From Treponema parvum (GTDB lineage: Bacteria; Spirochaetota; Spirochaetia; Treponematales; Treponemataceae): a DNA stretch of 64,000 nt. The notes beneath the pieces are model-generated. The model worked only from the letters and a program-made list of their open reading frames with translations. It was not told the DNA's origin and did no database searches. The DNA lies in NCBI RefSeq assembly GCF_017893965.1, contig NZ_CP054142.1, forward strand, positions 2,480,001 to 2,544,000, read 5' to 3'. Positions 33,529 to 42,493 of this stretch are shown piece by piece. Each line of letters begins with the position of its first letter. Within the stretch, counting starts at the first letter, position 1. The position numbers and the translations under genes were made by a program.

Positions 33529-34783
33529 ATCATTGCAGGGCGGACAAAACATTCTTAACTTTTCAGACCGAAATAAAACGGTATTGTGCGTAGACATCGG
33601 AACATCGTCGCTCAAAGCCGCCCTTATTACCGAAAAAGGCCGTACAAAGGCTTTTTCCCGCCGAAGTTTAAATCATTCAAACAGCTCTAAAATTTCTTCT
33701 TTATGGCTCCCCGCCCTGTCGGAAGCGGTAAAAAGTTTCGGCGATAAAATAAAGACGGTTGCGGGAATCTGCGTTTCGGGGAACGGGCCTACCGTCGTAT
33801 CACAGGACTCAACTACGCTTTTGTGGAACGACGAAATTCCTGAAGAATACGGCAGGGAACGGCTGGGAACGAAATCGCTTTTTATCCCCAGGCTTTTAGC
33901 TTTCCGTAGTAAATTCAAACTCGCGTGGGAAAATTCCGAAAGAATTTTCTCAGGCCCCGAATACTTAATCTACGTTTTGACAGGCAACGCTTTTTCCATA
34001 CTGCCCGAAAAACGCTATGTTGAGGCGTATTGGGACGAGGCGGAACTGCGGCGTTTTAAAATCGAGCCTGAAAAACTGCCTGACTTTGTGCCGCCGTCCT
34101 ATCTTGCAGGCAACACCCTTTCAGAGGCGAACCTCATGCTGGGCCTGCCACGCCCTGTCCCGGTCTTTTGCGGAGCGCCGGATTTTATAGTTGCGCTCAT
34201 AGGAACCGATACCTTGTCGCCCGGAAAAATCTGCGACTGCGCCGGTTCAAGCGAAGGTTTAAATCTTTGCACCGGAATTCCTTTATACGGCGACGATATA
34301 AGAACTCTTCCGTCCGTAATCGGCGGACTTTGGAATGCGGGAGTATTGTTTACAAAAAGCGGACGGCGCTTTTCCGAATACAAAAAGCGGTTTGAAATAT
34401 CGGAAAAAAGGCAAGCGACTTATGCGGAACTGACGGAGCGCTGCATCAAAAATCCTTCCTGCGAAGGTTATAAAATAATGGAAGCTCTTGCAAAAGAAGT
34501 TCGAAACGGATATGAAATTCTTTTTGCAGCGGCAAAAAAAGAAGGAATAAAAATCGCCGACGAAATCAGGATTACCGGCGGACAAGCGAAAAACCCCGCG
34601 TGGCTTCAGATGAAAGCAAACATCGTCGAAAAAACATTTGAAACGTGCTCGATTCCCGATGCGGAACTTTTAGGCGACGCCGCCCTTGCCTATAAGGGGC
34701 TGGGGCTTTATAAAACAATTCAGGAAGCCGCTTCTTCAATCGTAAAAGGCGGAGAAAGATATTATCCGAGAGGGAAGTCGTGA
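33500..34783 (+). CDS. FGGY-family carbohydrate kinase
   Basis: The protein (up to 427 residues) has the FGGY phosphate loop VLCVDIGTSSLKAAL near residue 28, the ADP-binding GGQAKNPAWLQMKA and a CAGSSEGLNLC segment in place of the usual GTSG loop. It is shorter than xylulokinase or gluconate kinase (about 500 residues), so it may be a divergent member. The start is unclear: GTG 33500 overlaps prs by 29 bp, and TTG at 33533 is an alternative; neither has a good ribosome site. It overlaps the HAD gene by 4 bp, pointing to coupled translation and perhaps a kinase plus phosphatase pair for a sugar. Confidence 0.75.
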   Translation: MELLKNCSNKSLQGGQNILNFSDRNKTVLCVDIGTSSLKAALITEKGRTKAFSRRSLNHSNSSKISSLWLPALSEAVKSFGDKIKTVAGICVSGNGPTVVSQDSTTLLWNDEIPEEYGRERLGTKSLFIPRLLAFRSKFKLAWENSERIFSGPEYLIYVLTGNAFSILPEKRYVEAYWDEAELRRFKIEPEKLPDFVPPSYLAGNTLSEANLMLGLPRPVPVFCGAPDFIVALIGTDTLSPGKICDCAGSSEGLNLCTGIPLYGDDIRTLPSVIGGLWNAGVLFTKSGRRFSEYKKRFEISEKRQATYAELTERCIKNPSCEGYKIMEALAKEVRNGYEILFAAAKKEGIKIADEIRITGGQAKNPAWLQMKANIVEKTFETCSIPDAELLGDAALAYKGLGLYKTIQEAASSIVKGGERYYPRGKS

Positions 34784-35439
34784 AAATTTATAAAATTCCT
34801 AAAGAACTTAAAACCGTGATCTTCGACATTGATTCCACGCTGTACACAAATCCCGCTTATGAAAAAAATCAGCAGGACGTAATAATAATAAAATACGGGC
34901 AAGAAGCAGGAATTTCACAAGAAGAAGCGCAAAAGCGTATTGCACACTACCGTAAAAAATTTGCCGAACAAAATCACGGTCAAAAGATCAGCTTGGGAAA
35001 CACCTTAGCCGCGTTGGGAATCCCTATTTCGCGTACGATCGAATGGCGAAAAAATTTGATCCGTCCTGAAAATTTTCTTTCGGAAGACAAAAAATTACAA
35101 ACCGTCGTCAAAGAATTGAACGAACGTTTTTCTCTTATATGTGTTACAAATAACCCTGTCGTCTGCGCCCGTAAGACATTGGATATTCTGGGAATTTCTT
35201 CTTTTATCCCCGAAGTCATAGGTATTGACATATGCGGAGTTTCAAAGCCGGCAAAAGAGCCGTTTTTGCTTGCAGCCGAAAAGACAAATGCAAACCCTCA
35301 AAACTGTCTTGCCGTAGGCGACCGTTACGACATCGACGTAGCTCTTCCTTTGGAACTCGGTATGGGCGGCATTACCGTCGAAAGCGTAAACGACGTGTAC
35401 CGGCTTTCGGATATTCTGTCCGCCGATACATATCGCTGA
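34780..35439 (+). CDS. HAD-superfamily hydrolase
   Basis: The 219-residue protein starts at GTG 34780, overlapping the previous stop (GTGA). Motif I VIFDIDSTLY carries the DxD nucleophile pair, motif II is in LICVTNN, motif III the Lys in SKPAKEPF, and motif IV GDRYDIDV. The cap region (20-90) is helical, so it belongs to class I HADs, near the pyrimidine 5'-nucleotidase/SDT1-like group with an IDSTLY motif. Probable phosphatase acting on a nucleotide or sugar phosphate. It forms an operon with prs and the kinase gene. Confidence 0.82.
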   Translation: MKIYKIPKELKTVIFDIDSTLYTNPAYEKNQQDVIIIKYGQEAGISQEEAQKRIAHYRKKFAEQNHGQKISLGNTLAALGIPISRTIEWRKNLIRPENFLSEDKKLQTVVKELNERFSLICVTNNPVVCARKTLDILGISSFIPEVIGIDICGVSKPAKEPFLLAAEKTNANPQNCLAVGDRYDIDVALPLELGMGGITVESVNDVYRLSDILSADTYR

Positions 35440-35516
35440 AATTCCGCCTTGCCAGCCGCACGAGGGATCGAATTTCTCCGCGCTAAAGGGAGAATTTCGT
35501 AAAACCGAATTTTAAC

Positions 35517-35574
35517 TTGCGCCTAATATATTAGTATGTTATTATGGATTAAGTTATCGATCCGATTATCGGAT
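35517..35574 (+). promoter_or_regulatory. uxuA promoter with two palindromes
   Basis: TTGCGC (35517-35522), 17 bp, TATTAT (35540-35545). The spacer begins with the perfect 12-bp palindrome CTAATATATTAG (35523-35534). A second palindrome, ATCCGAT-T-ATCGGAT, lies at 35560-35574 downstream of the start. Both are operator candidates. The garR promoter has a related palindrome in the same position. Confidence 0.55.
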
Positions 35575-35606
35575 TATGCTGAAAACTTTTAGGAGGAACT
35601 TAAATC

Positions 35607-36680
35607 ATGAAAATGACACTGCGCTGGTACGGTTCAAAATTCGACACCGTTACCTTACAGCAAATCAGGCAGATACCCGGCGTTTCCGGAGTTATCACAA
35701 CCTTATACGACATGCCGGCCGGCGAATTATGGCCTGAAGACAGAATAAAGTCTATAAAGGCCGAAGTAGAAGCTTCCGGACTTAAAATCGAAGGAATTGA
35801 AAGCGTAAATATTCACGACGCCATAAAGATCGGGAACGACAAGCGCGATAAATACATCGACAATTACATCAAGACCTTGGAAAATTTGGGCAAACATGGA
35901 ATCGACATTGTGTGCTATAACTTTATGCCGGTCTTCGACTGGACTCGCACGGATTTGGCAAAGGTACGCCCCGACGGTTCTACCGTTTTAGCTTACGACC
36001 AAAAAAAAGTCGACGAAATCGATCCTCAAACATTCTTCGACCAGACAAACGCATCGTCCGGCGGATTTGCAATGCCGGGCTGGGAACCGGAGCGGCTTGC
36101 TCATGTAAAAGAGCTTTTTGAAGCGTACAAATCGGTCGACGAAGAAAAATTGTTTAACAACCTTGTTTACTTTTTAAAAGCCATACGGCCCGTGTGCGAA
36201 AAATACGGAATTAAAATGGCTATCCACCCGGACGATCCCGCATGGCCCGTATTCGGACTGCCGCGCATTATCACAGGCCTTGAAAAAATCCAAAGGGTGA
36301 TGAAGGCTGTGGACGCTCCATTTAACGGATTGACTTTCTGCGCAGGCTCTTTAGGTTCCAATCCTAAAAACGACCTTCCCGCCATTATCCGCGCTCTTCC
36401 CGGACGCATCCATTTTGCGCACGTGCGTAACCTTCACCACTTCGGCCCCGGAGTTTTCGAAGAAGCGGCTCACCTTTCCTGCGACGGTTCTTTTGACCTG
36501 TATGAAATGTGCAAGGCCCTTTACGACATAAACTTCAAAGGCCCGATCCGTCCGGATCACGGCCGCATGATATGGGGAGAAAAGGCTATGCCGGGCTACG
36601 GTCTTTACGACAGAGCTTTGGGAGCTTCTTATATAGAAGGTCTATGGGAAGCGATAGAAAAAAGCAGCCGCAAAAACTAA
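35607..36680 (+). CDS. uxuA: Mannonate dehydratase
   Basis: Converts D-mannonate to 2-keto-3-deoxygluconate in glucuronate breakdown. At 357 residues it fits the UxuA family, with the N-terminal LRWYGSKFDTVTLQQIRQIP, metal-binding His/Asp/Cys positions in MAIHPDDPAWPVFGLPRI, TFCAGSLGSNP, IHFAHVRN and RPDHGRMIWGE. AGGAGG lies 8 bp before ATG. It is a single transcription unit with its own regulated promoter and strong terminator. No uxaC, uxaB or kdgK is in the window. It stands next to the hexarate cluster on the opposite strand. Confidence 0.94.
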   Translation: MKMTLRWYGSKFDTVTLQQIRQIPGVSGVITTLYDMPAGELWPEDRIKSIKAEVEASGLKIEGIESVNIHDAIKIGNDKRDKYIDNYIKTLENLGKHGIDIVCYNFMPVFDWTRTDLAKVRPDGSTVLAYDQKKVDEIDPQTFFDQTNASSGGFAMPGWEPERLAHVKELFEAYKSVDEEKLFNNLVYFLKAIRPVCEKYGIKMAIHPDDPAWPVFGLPRIITGLEKIQRVMKAVDAPFNGLTFCAGSLGSNPKNDLPAIIRALPGRIHFAHVRNLHHFGPGVFEEAAHLSCDGSFDLYEMCKALYDINFKGPIRPDHGRMIWGEKAMPGYGLYDRALGASYIEGLWEAIEKSSRKN

Positions 36681-36711
36681 AGATTTTCGCGGGCTTATGA
36701 ACCATAATTAA

Positions 36712-36743
36712 GGCCGGACGGCGTATCGCCGTCCGGCCTGTTT
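36712..36743. terminator. uxuA terminator
   Basis: GGCCGGACGGCG and CGCCGTCCGGCC form a perfect 12-bp stem with a 3-nt loop (36712-36738), followed by TGTTTC. It may also stop transcripts from the tRNA side. Confidence 0.85.
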
Positions 36744-36768
36744 CAACCCGTTACGGTAAGTTTGAATT

Positions 36769-36842
36769 TGCCCCATATGCGATTCGAACGCACTACCTGC
36801 TGCTTAGGAGGCAACTGCTCTATCCAGATGAGCTAATGGAGC
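36769..36842 (-). tRNA. tRNA-Arg (anticodon CCT)
   Basis: The acceptor stem GCTCCAT pairs with ATGGGGC, discriminator A. Anticodon stem GTTGC/GCAGC with loop CTCCTAA gives anticodon CCT. T arm GTGCG-TTCGAAT-CGCAT. 74 nt; CCA is not encoded. Confidence 0.92.
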
Positions 36843-36854
36843 GCTTTTTTTTTA

Positions 36855-36883
36855 ATTATATTAAAACAAGCCCTTTCGGGCAA
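36855..36883 (-). promoter_or_regulatory. Promoter of tRNA-Arg
   Basis: On the minus strand TTGCCC (36878-36883) and TATAAT (36855-36860) are 17 bp apart, 12 bp before the tRNA. Confidence 0.75.
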
Positions 36884-36902
36884 GCGGCGGAAAATCCGTA
36901 AA

Positions 36903-37697
36903 CTATACTCCGGTATAACCTAAAAAATAAGAAATCTGGCGCGCCGTGTCGCACACAAAATGAATGTTTGCGTCCATTTCTTCGCTTGTTATGGCGTTGT
37001 CGAACGCGCTCATGCTTACCGCAGCTATTATCTTTCCTGCGGAATTTCTTATGGGAGCCGCGTTGCAGTTGTCGTGAAGAATGAGCTCCTGCCTGTCGAT
37101 CGCGTACCCCTGTTCGCGAACCTTTTTCAATTCCGCCATAAGTAAACTATGGTCGACGATAGTGTGTACCGTAAGATCCTTAAAGCCGCCGACTTTGTCT
37201 ATCATCTTTTCTATCTCTTCAGGATATAATTCCGAAGCTAAAACCTTACCAAGCCCCGAAGCGTAAAACGGAATTTTCTTTCCCGGAGTAAAATAAGTGC
37301 GCAAATCGGACTGACTGTCTATTCTGTCAGTCTGAAGAACTTCGTAATTAAACAAAAGCGCCAAATTTATATTCGCCTTGGGAAAATGCTTGCTCAGCAT
37401 TTCCATATAAGGCAGAGCGATCTTCCTTATATCCAGAGAAGACAGCGCCCTGTTGAACAGATGAACGAATTTGAGCGACGCGGTGTACAGGCTTGTGTTT
37501 TCATCCTTTTCCAAATAACCGGCCGTCGTCATAGTGGTAAGAAGTCTGTACGCCATGTTGGTATTAAGATCCAACGCCGTCATTATCTGCTGAACTGAAA
37601 ACGGGCCGTCGTTCTGCGCCGCAAAGTCAAAAATCGAAAGACATCTAGAAACTATTTTTACATTGTATTTACTGTTATCGTCTTTTCTGTTAGCCAT
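36903..37697 (-). CDS. IclR-family transcriptional regulator
   Basis: The 264-residue protein has a winged helix in the first 70 residues (FSVQQIMTALDLNTNMAYRLLTTMTTAGYLEK, part) and an effector domain with a central FYASGLGKVLAS motif, the usual IclR layout. It is the last gene of the hexarate cluster, 44 bp after the second glucarate dehydratase paralogue, so it is probably co-transcribed and self-regulating. IclR relatives often control sugar acid genes. Candidate operators are the CTAA-TTAG palindromes at 35523 and 49904. Confidence 0.85.
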   Translation of the reverse strand: MANRKDDNSKYNVKIVSRCLSIFDFAAQNDGPFSVQQIMTALDLNTNMAYRLLTTMTTAGYLEKDENTSLYTASLKFVHLFNRALSSLDIRKIALPYMEMLSKHFPKANINLALLFNYEVLQTDRIDSQSDLRTYFTPGKKIPFYASGLGKVLASELYPEEIEKMIDKVGGFKDLTVHTIVDHSLLMAELKKVREQGYAIDRQELILHDNCNAAPIRNSAGKIIAAVSMSAFDNAITSEEMDANIHFVCDTARQISYFLGYTGV

Positions 37698-37741
37698 AAA
37701 TTACCGAATATTAAAGTATTTTCCGCCTTAGGCCGCTTAAA

Positions 37742-39076
37742 CTAGCGTACCATACAAGGCATTTTGGAATCGAATTTCCAGCCGGGTATGAGATACTGCA
37801 TTCCCACTCCGTCTCGCCTGTCGCCGTAAGGCAGCTTTTTATACAACGCATGCGCTTTTAAAACCGCATCCATGTCAAGTTCAAGTCCGAAACCGCTCGC
37901 TTCGGGTATGTGAATTTTACCGTTCGCGATCTTATAAGGATTTTTTGTGAGGTGCTGACCGTCCTGCCAGATCCAGTGAGTGTCCATTGCGGTAACGCTC
38001 GGACAAGCTGCCGCCGTTTGTGCAAAGATCGCAAGCGAAATATCGAAATGGTTGTTCGAATGGCAACCCCACGTAAGACCCCAGTCGTGGAGTACTTGCC
38101 CTATACGGACGGAATCGGCCATAGTCCAAAAATGAGGATCCGCCAAAACTATGTCTACGGATTTTTCCACGACGGCATGATAAAATTGCCGCCAGTCCGT
38201 AGCGATCATGTTCGTTGCAGTCGGAATTCCCGTCCGCATTTTAAATTCCGCCATAGTCTCGCGCCCGGAATATCCGCTTTCCGTGCCGCAGGGATCTTCC
38301 GCATACGTCAGGCAGCTGCCCTTGCAAAGCCGTACGGCTTCTTCAAGTTTCCAAGCTCCGTTCGGATCGATGTTTATGCGCGCATCGGGGAATTCTTTTC
38401 CCAGAGCCGCAATCGCTTCCATTTCCTTTTCGCCTGAAAGAACTCCGCCTTTAAGTTTAAAATCTTTAAATCCGTAGTACTCTTTTGCGGCGTGAGCCTG
38501 CCGAAGTATTCCTTGAGTATCCATAGCGGGTTTACGGCGCTGGCGAAACCACACATTCGGAGCGTTATCCTCGGTGATGTAATCCGCGTCAAATTTTCTT
38601 CCGTCGGCTTGATAAAACAGGTAACCGAGCACTACGACGTCGTCGCGCTGCTTGCCTTCGCCCAGCAATTCGCATACCGGAAGCCCCAAAAACTGCCCCC
38701 AAAGATCCAAAAGAGCCGCCTCAACCGCCGATTCCGCGTGGACAACGTCTTTAAGCTTCGTAAGATCGAGGTTCTGTATGCCGTCGCTGTTTTTTGCTCG
38801 TTCGTTGTGAATGTTTTTAAGCCTGCCGATTACGGTTTTATACTTGCATACGGGCTGTCCTTCAACCAGAGAAACGGCGTCTTCAAGGTACTTTGTGATA
38901 GCTTCTCCTCCGTGAACTTCGCCTATCCCCGTGTGCCCGGCGTTATCTTTTATTATAACAATGTTCCTCGTAAAAAAAGGAGCGTGAGCCCCGCTCAATG
39001 AAAGGAGCATGCTGTCATATCCTGCAACCGGATATACTCTCATTTCGGTTATCACAGGAGTATTGTCGTTTGTCAT
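37742..39076 (-). CDS. Glucarate dehydratase-related enolase-superfamily protein (GudX-like)
   Basis: I start it at 39076 (444 residues, MTNDNTPVITEMRVYPVAG): GAGGG lies 8 bp upstream of this ATG. Enolase-superfamily catalytic residues are present: KLKGG (Lys pair), INIDPNGAW (metal Asp), AEDPCG (metal Glu), ATNMIATDW and the general base in [12 protein letters not shown]. Compared with the second paralogue it lacks the FDLRTG-HVVTA motif and has VCELLGEGKQRDD and YKKLPYGDRRDGVGMQY (in part), features shared with E. coli GudX. Its substrate may therefore differ from D-glucarate, for example L-idarate or another diacid. Confidence 0.85.
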   Translation of the reverse strand: MTNDNTPVITEMRVYPVAGYDSMLLSLSGAHAPFFTRNIVIIKDNAGHTGIGEVHGGEAITKYLEDAVSLVEGQPVCKYKTVIGRLKNIHNERAKNSDGIQNLDLTKLKDVVHAESAVEAALLDLWGQFLGLPVCELLGEGKQRDDVVVLGYLFYQADGRKFDADYITEDNAPNVWFRQRRKPAMDTQGILRQAHAAKEYYGFKDFKLKGGVLSGEKEMEAIAALGKEFPDARINIDPNGAWKLEEAVRLCKGSCLTYAEDPCGTESGYSGRETMAEFKMRTGIPTATNMIATDWRQFYHAVVEKSVDIVLADPHFWTMADSVRIGQVLHDWGLTWGCHSNNHFDISLAIFAQTAAACPSVTAMDTHWIWQDGQHLTKNPYKIANGKIHIPEASGFGLELDMDAVLKAHALYKKLPYGDRRDGVGMQYLIPGWKFDSKMPCMVR

Positions 39077-39221
39077 ATAATCCCTCGTTAAAATTTTCAT
39101 TTACCGCAAATAATGCGTATCTCAGATCATGCGCGTTGCACATCATTTGCACCCTGCAAAACTTCATACTATGGCGCCAGTTGCAAGTTACCCGCATGCT
39201 GCGCCCCACGAACCTTCATTG

Positions 39222-40706
39222 TTAAGCGGCCGTTCCGCTCCGGTTTTTTACACCCTTTATTACGGCGCGCACAATCGAAAACACTGCAAGCGCGATAAAC
39301 AGAATGGCAATCGGATGAGAAAAAATTTCCATAGTATTGCCGTTGGCGTACTGAAGACCGCGACGAAGATTGGTTTCAAAATCCTTTGCCAAAATAAAGC
39401 CCAGTATGAACGGCGGAAGCGGAACGCTTACCTTTTTCATCACATAACCCATAATTCCGAACAAAAGCAAACTGAATATGTCAAACACTCTGTAATTAAG
39501 CGCGTAGGAGCCTATGCCGCATAATACTATAATAACCGGCAACAAAATATAAGACGGTATCTTCAATATCTTTACAAATCCGCGCAGCCCCGTAAACATG
39601 ACGATAGCCATAACGGCGGAAGAAAGAATCATTGCCGCGTAAATAGCGTAGACCGTATCCGCATTTGTCTGAAAAAGCAGAGGACCGGGAGTAAGTCCGT
39701 GAAGCATAAAGCCGCCTAAAAGAATTGCAGTAACGCCGTCGCCGGGAATGCCGAGCGTAAGCAGCGGTATCATAGCTCCTCCTATGCTGGCGTTGTTTGA
39801 CGTTTCGCTTGCGATAATGCCGTCGACTATTCCCGTTCCGAATTTTTCAGGATGTTTTGAAGAATTTTTTGCAACGGAATACGCTATGAGATTGCTCGTA
39901 GATCCTCCTATTCCGGGAAGAACTCCTATGCCAAGCCCTACGACAGCCGAGCGAACAAGATTTCCTATTTGGTCTTTTATGTCGTTCCATCCGAAGCCCA
40001 AACCTTTAAGACGATATTCGGTCATAGTCGCGTCTTTATGCTCTTCAATTACCGTTTCAAGGACTTCGCTCACCGCATAAAGGCCTACCAAAACCGGCAG
40101 CAGGGCAAATCCTGAAGTTAGTTCCAGCGTGTCGAATGTAAAGCGCTTAGCCGAATCGATGGGCGCAAGCCCTACGGTAGCGAACATCATCCCGAACAGA
40201 GCGCTTAAAAGGCCTTTGATCATGGATTTTCCGGCAAGGCTTGCAATCAGCGTGAGCGCAAAAAGCGTTACGCCGAAATATTCCCACGGGCCGAATTTTA
40301 TCGTAAGAGCGGCAAGAGGTTTTGAAATAACAACCATCGCCGCAATGCTGAATATCGTTCCGAAAAATGAAGCGAAAATTCCGATGCCCAAGGCTTTTCC
40401 GGCTTCGCCCTTAAGAGCCATAGGTCGGCCGTCAAAACAAGTCGCAATCGACGCGGGCGTTCCGGGCATATTAAGCAATATGGCGGAAACAAGGCCTCCC
40501 GAAGTGCCGCCTATGTAAATTGCCGTAAGCATGGAAAGACCGGCTTCCTTTGTTAAAACGTAAGTTACGGGAAGCATCATGGAAATACCGGCAACCGTCG
40601 TGAGTCCCGGCAATGCGCCGAAAACAATCCCGAACATGACTCCGAAGACAATCAAAACAAGTGCGAGCGGGTTTGCGAAAAGATTTATAAAACTTGAAAA
40701 CAGCAT
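39222..40706 (-). CDS. tctA: Tripartite tricarboxylate transporter, large permease (TctA family)
   Basis: The 494-residue integral membrane protein carries the TctA signatures GALPGLTTVAGISMMLPVTY and GIGVLPGIGGSTSNLIAYSV, with about 11-12 helices. It makes the transport path of a secondary carboxylate importer that works with the TctC binding protein and the TctB small subunit; all three genes are adjacent in order C-B-A. Substrate by context: a sugar diacid. AGGAAG precedes ATG. Confidence 0.92.
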   Translation of the reverse strand: MLFSSFINLFANPLALVLIVFGVMFGIVFGALPGLTTVAGISMMLPVTYVLTKEAGLSMLTAIYIGGTSGGLVSAILLNMPGTPASIATCFDGRPMALKGEAGKALGIGIFASFFGTIFSIAAMVVISKPLAALTIKFGPWEYFGVTLFALTLIASLAGKSMIKGLLSALFGMMFATVGLAPIDSAKRFTFDTLELTSGFALLPVLVGLYAVSEVLETVIEEHKDATMTEYRLKGLGFGWNDIKDQIGNLVRSAVVGLGIGVLPGIGGSTSNLIAYSVAKNSSKHPEKFGTGIVDGIIASETSNNASIGGAMIPLLTLGIPGDGVTAILLGGFMLHGLTPGPLLFQTNADTVYAIYAAMILSSAVMAIVMFTGLRGFVKILKIPSYILLPVIIVLCGIGSYALNYRVFDIFSLLLFGIMGYVMKKVSVPLPPFILGFILAKDFETNLRRGLQYANGNTMEIFSHPIAILFIALAVFSIVRAVIKGVKNRSGTAA

Positions 40707-40719
40707 GTATCTTCCTCCG

Positions 40720-41217
40720 TCAGTATCCGAAAATTCCGGCCGGCAAAATCAAACCGAGTGCCTTGTTGAAAATCGTATAAATTAAAAATGAGACCGCTAT
40801 CGAAAACAGCGCCGTAAGAACGATGTTTCTTGAAGTCTTGTTCGGAAGCAGCAGATATATCATAGCAAAAAGATACAGAATTGTAGAAATTATAAATCCG
40901 AGCCGGTTAAAAAGGAAAATATAAACAAGCAGCAAAAAAATCGCCAAAAGGAGTTTCCCGGTAGTCTTTCGATTTACCTTCGCCTTTTCTGCGGAAGATC
41001 CTTTTTCCTTTTTCGCTTTTAGAATCGAGTCGACTATTATCGTCAAGCTTAAGACGGCCATTAGTATTGCAAAAGTCTGCGGAACCGCTCTGGACGACAG
41101 CCCTGTTTTTCCGAACGGATTATAGGATTCTATCGAGACGGATCCTATAAAGTAAAATACGGCCAGGATAAAGAAAAACAATCCTACGCCCAAACCGCTT
41201 TTTGTTTTATTTGTCAT
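40720..41217 (-). CDS. tctB: Tripartite tricarboxylate transporter, small permease (TctB family)
   Basis: The 165-residue protein has four predicted membrane helices: residues 10-26, 48-65, about 88-106 and 112-160 (two close helices). A cytoplasmic Lys/Glu-rich loop (KAKKEKGSSAEKAKVNR) separates the halves, as in TctB proteins. It supports the TctA channel. It lies 13 bp before the tctA start. Confidence 0.87.
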   Translation of the reverse strand: MTNKTKSGLGVGLFFFILAVFYFIGSVSIESYNPFGKTGLSSRAVPQTFAILMAVLSLTIIVDSILKAKKEKGSSAEKAKVNRKTTGKLLLAIFLLLVYIFLFNRLGFIISTILYLFAMIYLLLPNKTSRNIVLTALFSIAVSFLIYTIFNKALGLILPAGIFGY

Positions 41218-41306
41218 AATTTTACTGCTCCTGCACCTTTAAAACCCGATTACGGAGCGGCGGATCAAACCTGTCCTCAATCCGCCGTCTATAATAAGTC
41301 AAAAAT

Positions 41307-42293
41307 TTATTTTTTTCCCGCTTTGATCTGATCCTGAATTTTCATCAAAGCGTCGTATTGTGATTTATACAGGGCTTCGGTATCAGCCGGATTCATATAT
41401 GTGGGAACCTGATACATCTTTTCTATATCCGCCTTATATGAATTGTTCGTCTTGATCACTTTTTCACATGCGGCGGCAAATTTTTCAACTATAGCTTTAT
41501 CGGTGCCCTTGGGCATAAAGAAAGTGTTGTCATAGCTGTAACCGCAATCCACGCCGAGCTCTCTGAGCGTGGGAAGATCTTTGAGCGTTGCCGAGCGTTC
41601 CGAGCTGACGTTGGCGATCATTCTGAGAGTATCGTTTTTTACATAGTCTACGACCTGACTGTAATTCAATTCGGTTACGTCGACGTGATTGCCGAGGATG
41701 AGCTGAAGACGTTCTCCCGAACCGCCGGAACTTACCACGTTGAACTTAGCGCCGGCCGCTTGAACCGCAATGCCTATCCACTGCGTAGAAGCGCCCGTGT
41801 TAGCCGTAAAGCGGTATTTTCCGGGATCTTTTTTTGTGGCGTTCACCACATCCTGATACGTATGCCAGTCCGGATGCTGCTTTGCGTTTATAAGAAGAAC
41901 TTCATCCGAAGCGCGTGAAAACACGCATACGGGCTCGAAATCCTTATAGCCGAAGTTGACCATGCCCGAAACCTGCGCCATGTGCATTGAAATCTGATGA
42001 ACGAGCACCGTATATCCGTCGTTCGGAGCGTCCTTCGCCTGGGCTGCGCCGATAGTTCCTCCCGAACCGGCTACGTTTGTAATTACCACGGGTTGTTTTA
42101 ATTCCTGCGTCAAATACTTTGCGAGCGTTCTTGCGTTTACATCGGAATTTCCTCCGGCCGCAAAAGGAACTATAAGATTGATCGATTTTTTAGGCCAGTC
42201 AATCCCCCCTGAATTTGCAGAATCTTTTGTGCCGTTTGCGAAAACGACACCCGCCGCCGCCAAAATTGCAGCCATTGCAATTAATTTTTTCAT
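41307..42293 (-). CDS. tctC: Tripartite tricarboxylate transporter substrate-binding protein (TctC family)
   Basis: The 328-residue protein has a cleavable signal (MKKLIAMAAILAAAGVVFANG) and TctC family motifs: INLIVPFAAGGNSDVNARTL near 37-56, VVITNVAGSGGTIGAAQ and GYTVLVHQ. The two-lobe fold binds carboxylates in the periplasm. Strong AGGAGG ribosome site. Upstream is a duplicated ribosome-site segment around a terminator-like hairpin (42296-42357), so its expression may be set apart from the preceding amidohydrolase gene. Confidence 0.92.
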   Translation of the reverse strand: MKKLIAMAAILAAAGVVFANGTKDSANSGGIDWPKKSINLIVPFAAGGNSDVNARTLAKYLTQELKQPVVITNVAGSGGTIGAAQAKDAPNDGYTVLVHQISMHMAQVSGMVNFGYKDFEPVCVFSRASDEVLLINAKQHPDWHTYQDVVNATKKDPGKYRFTANTGASTQWIGIAVQAAGAKFNVVSSGGSGERLQLILGNHVDVTELNYSQVVDYVKNDTLRMIANVSSERSATLKDLPTLRELGVDCGYSYDNTFFMPKGTDKAIVEKFAAACEKVIKTNNSYKADIEKMYQVPTYMNPADTEALYKSQYDALMKIQDQIKAGKK

Positions 42294-42295
42294 AC

Positions 42296-42357
42296 CTTCC
42301 TCCTAAAAAAACTTTTGCAGGATATTTCAATATCCGAAGTTAAAACTTCCTCCTAAA
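42296..42357 (-). repeat. Hairpin element between duplicated ribosome-site segments, before tctC
   Basis: On the minus strand TTTAGGAGGAAG occurs twice (42346-42357 and 42296-42307), 50 bp apart. Between them AACTT-CGGATAT-TGA-AATATCC-TGC-AAAAGTT closes into a nested hairpin followed by a T-run. The hairpin core is the one seen at 17300 and 25347. The upstream copy of the ribosome site has no start codon next to it. Confidence 0.6.
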
Positions 42358-42460
42358 TGCGTCACCGCAGAAAGCATTCAGCTTTCGAGGACGGCGCATC
42401 GGTGCGCTCTTTGCGCACATATAATCTGCGACGTTTCGGCTTTGCCCGAAACTCGCCGTT

Positions 42461-42493
42461 TAACAAGGCCGCGCTATCTCAGCGGCCTTGTTA
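42461..42493 (-). terminator. Terminator-like hairpin after the amidohydrolase gene
   Basis: TAACAAGGCCGC and its complement (42461-42472 and 42482-42493) form a perfect 12-bp stem with a 9-nt loop; the stem includes the gene's own stop codon. Any T-run is short, so readthrough to tctC is possible. Confidence 0.6.
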
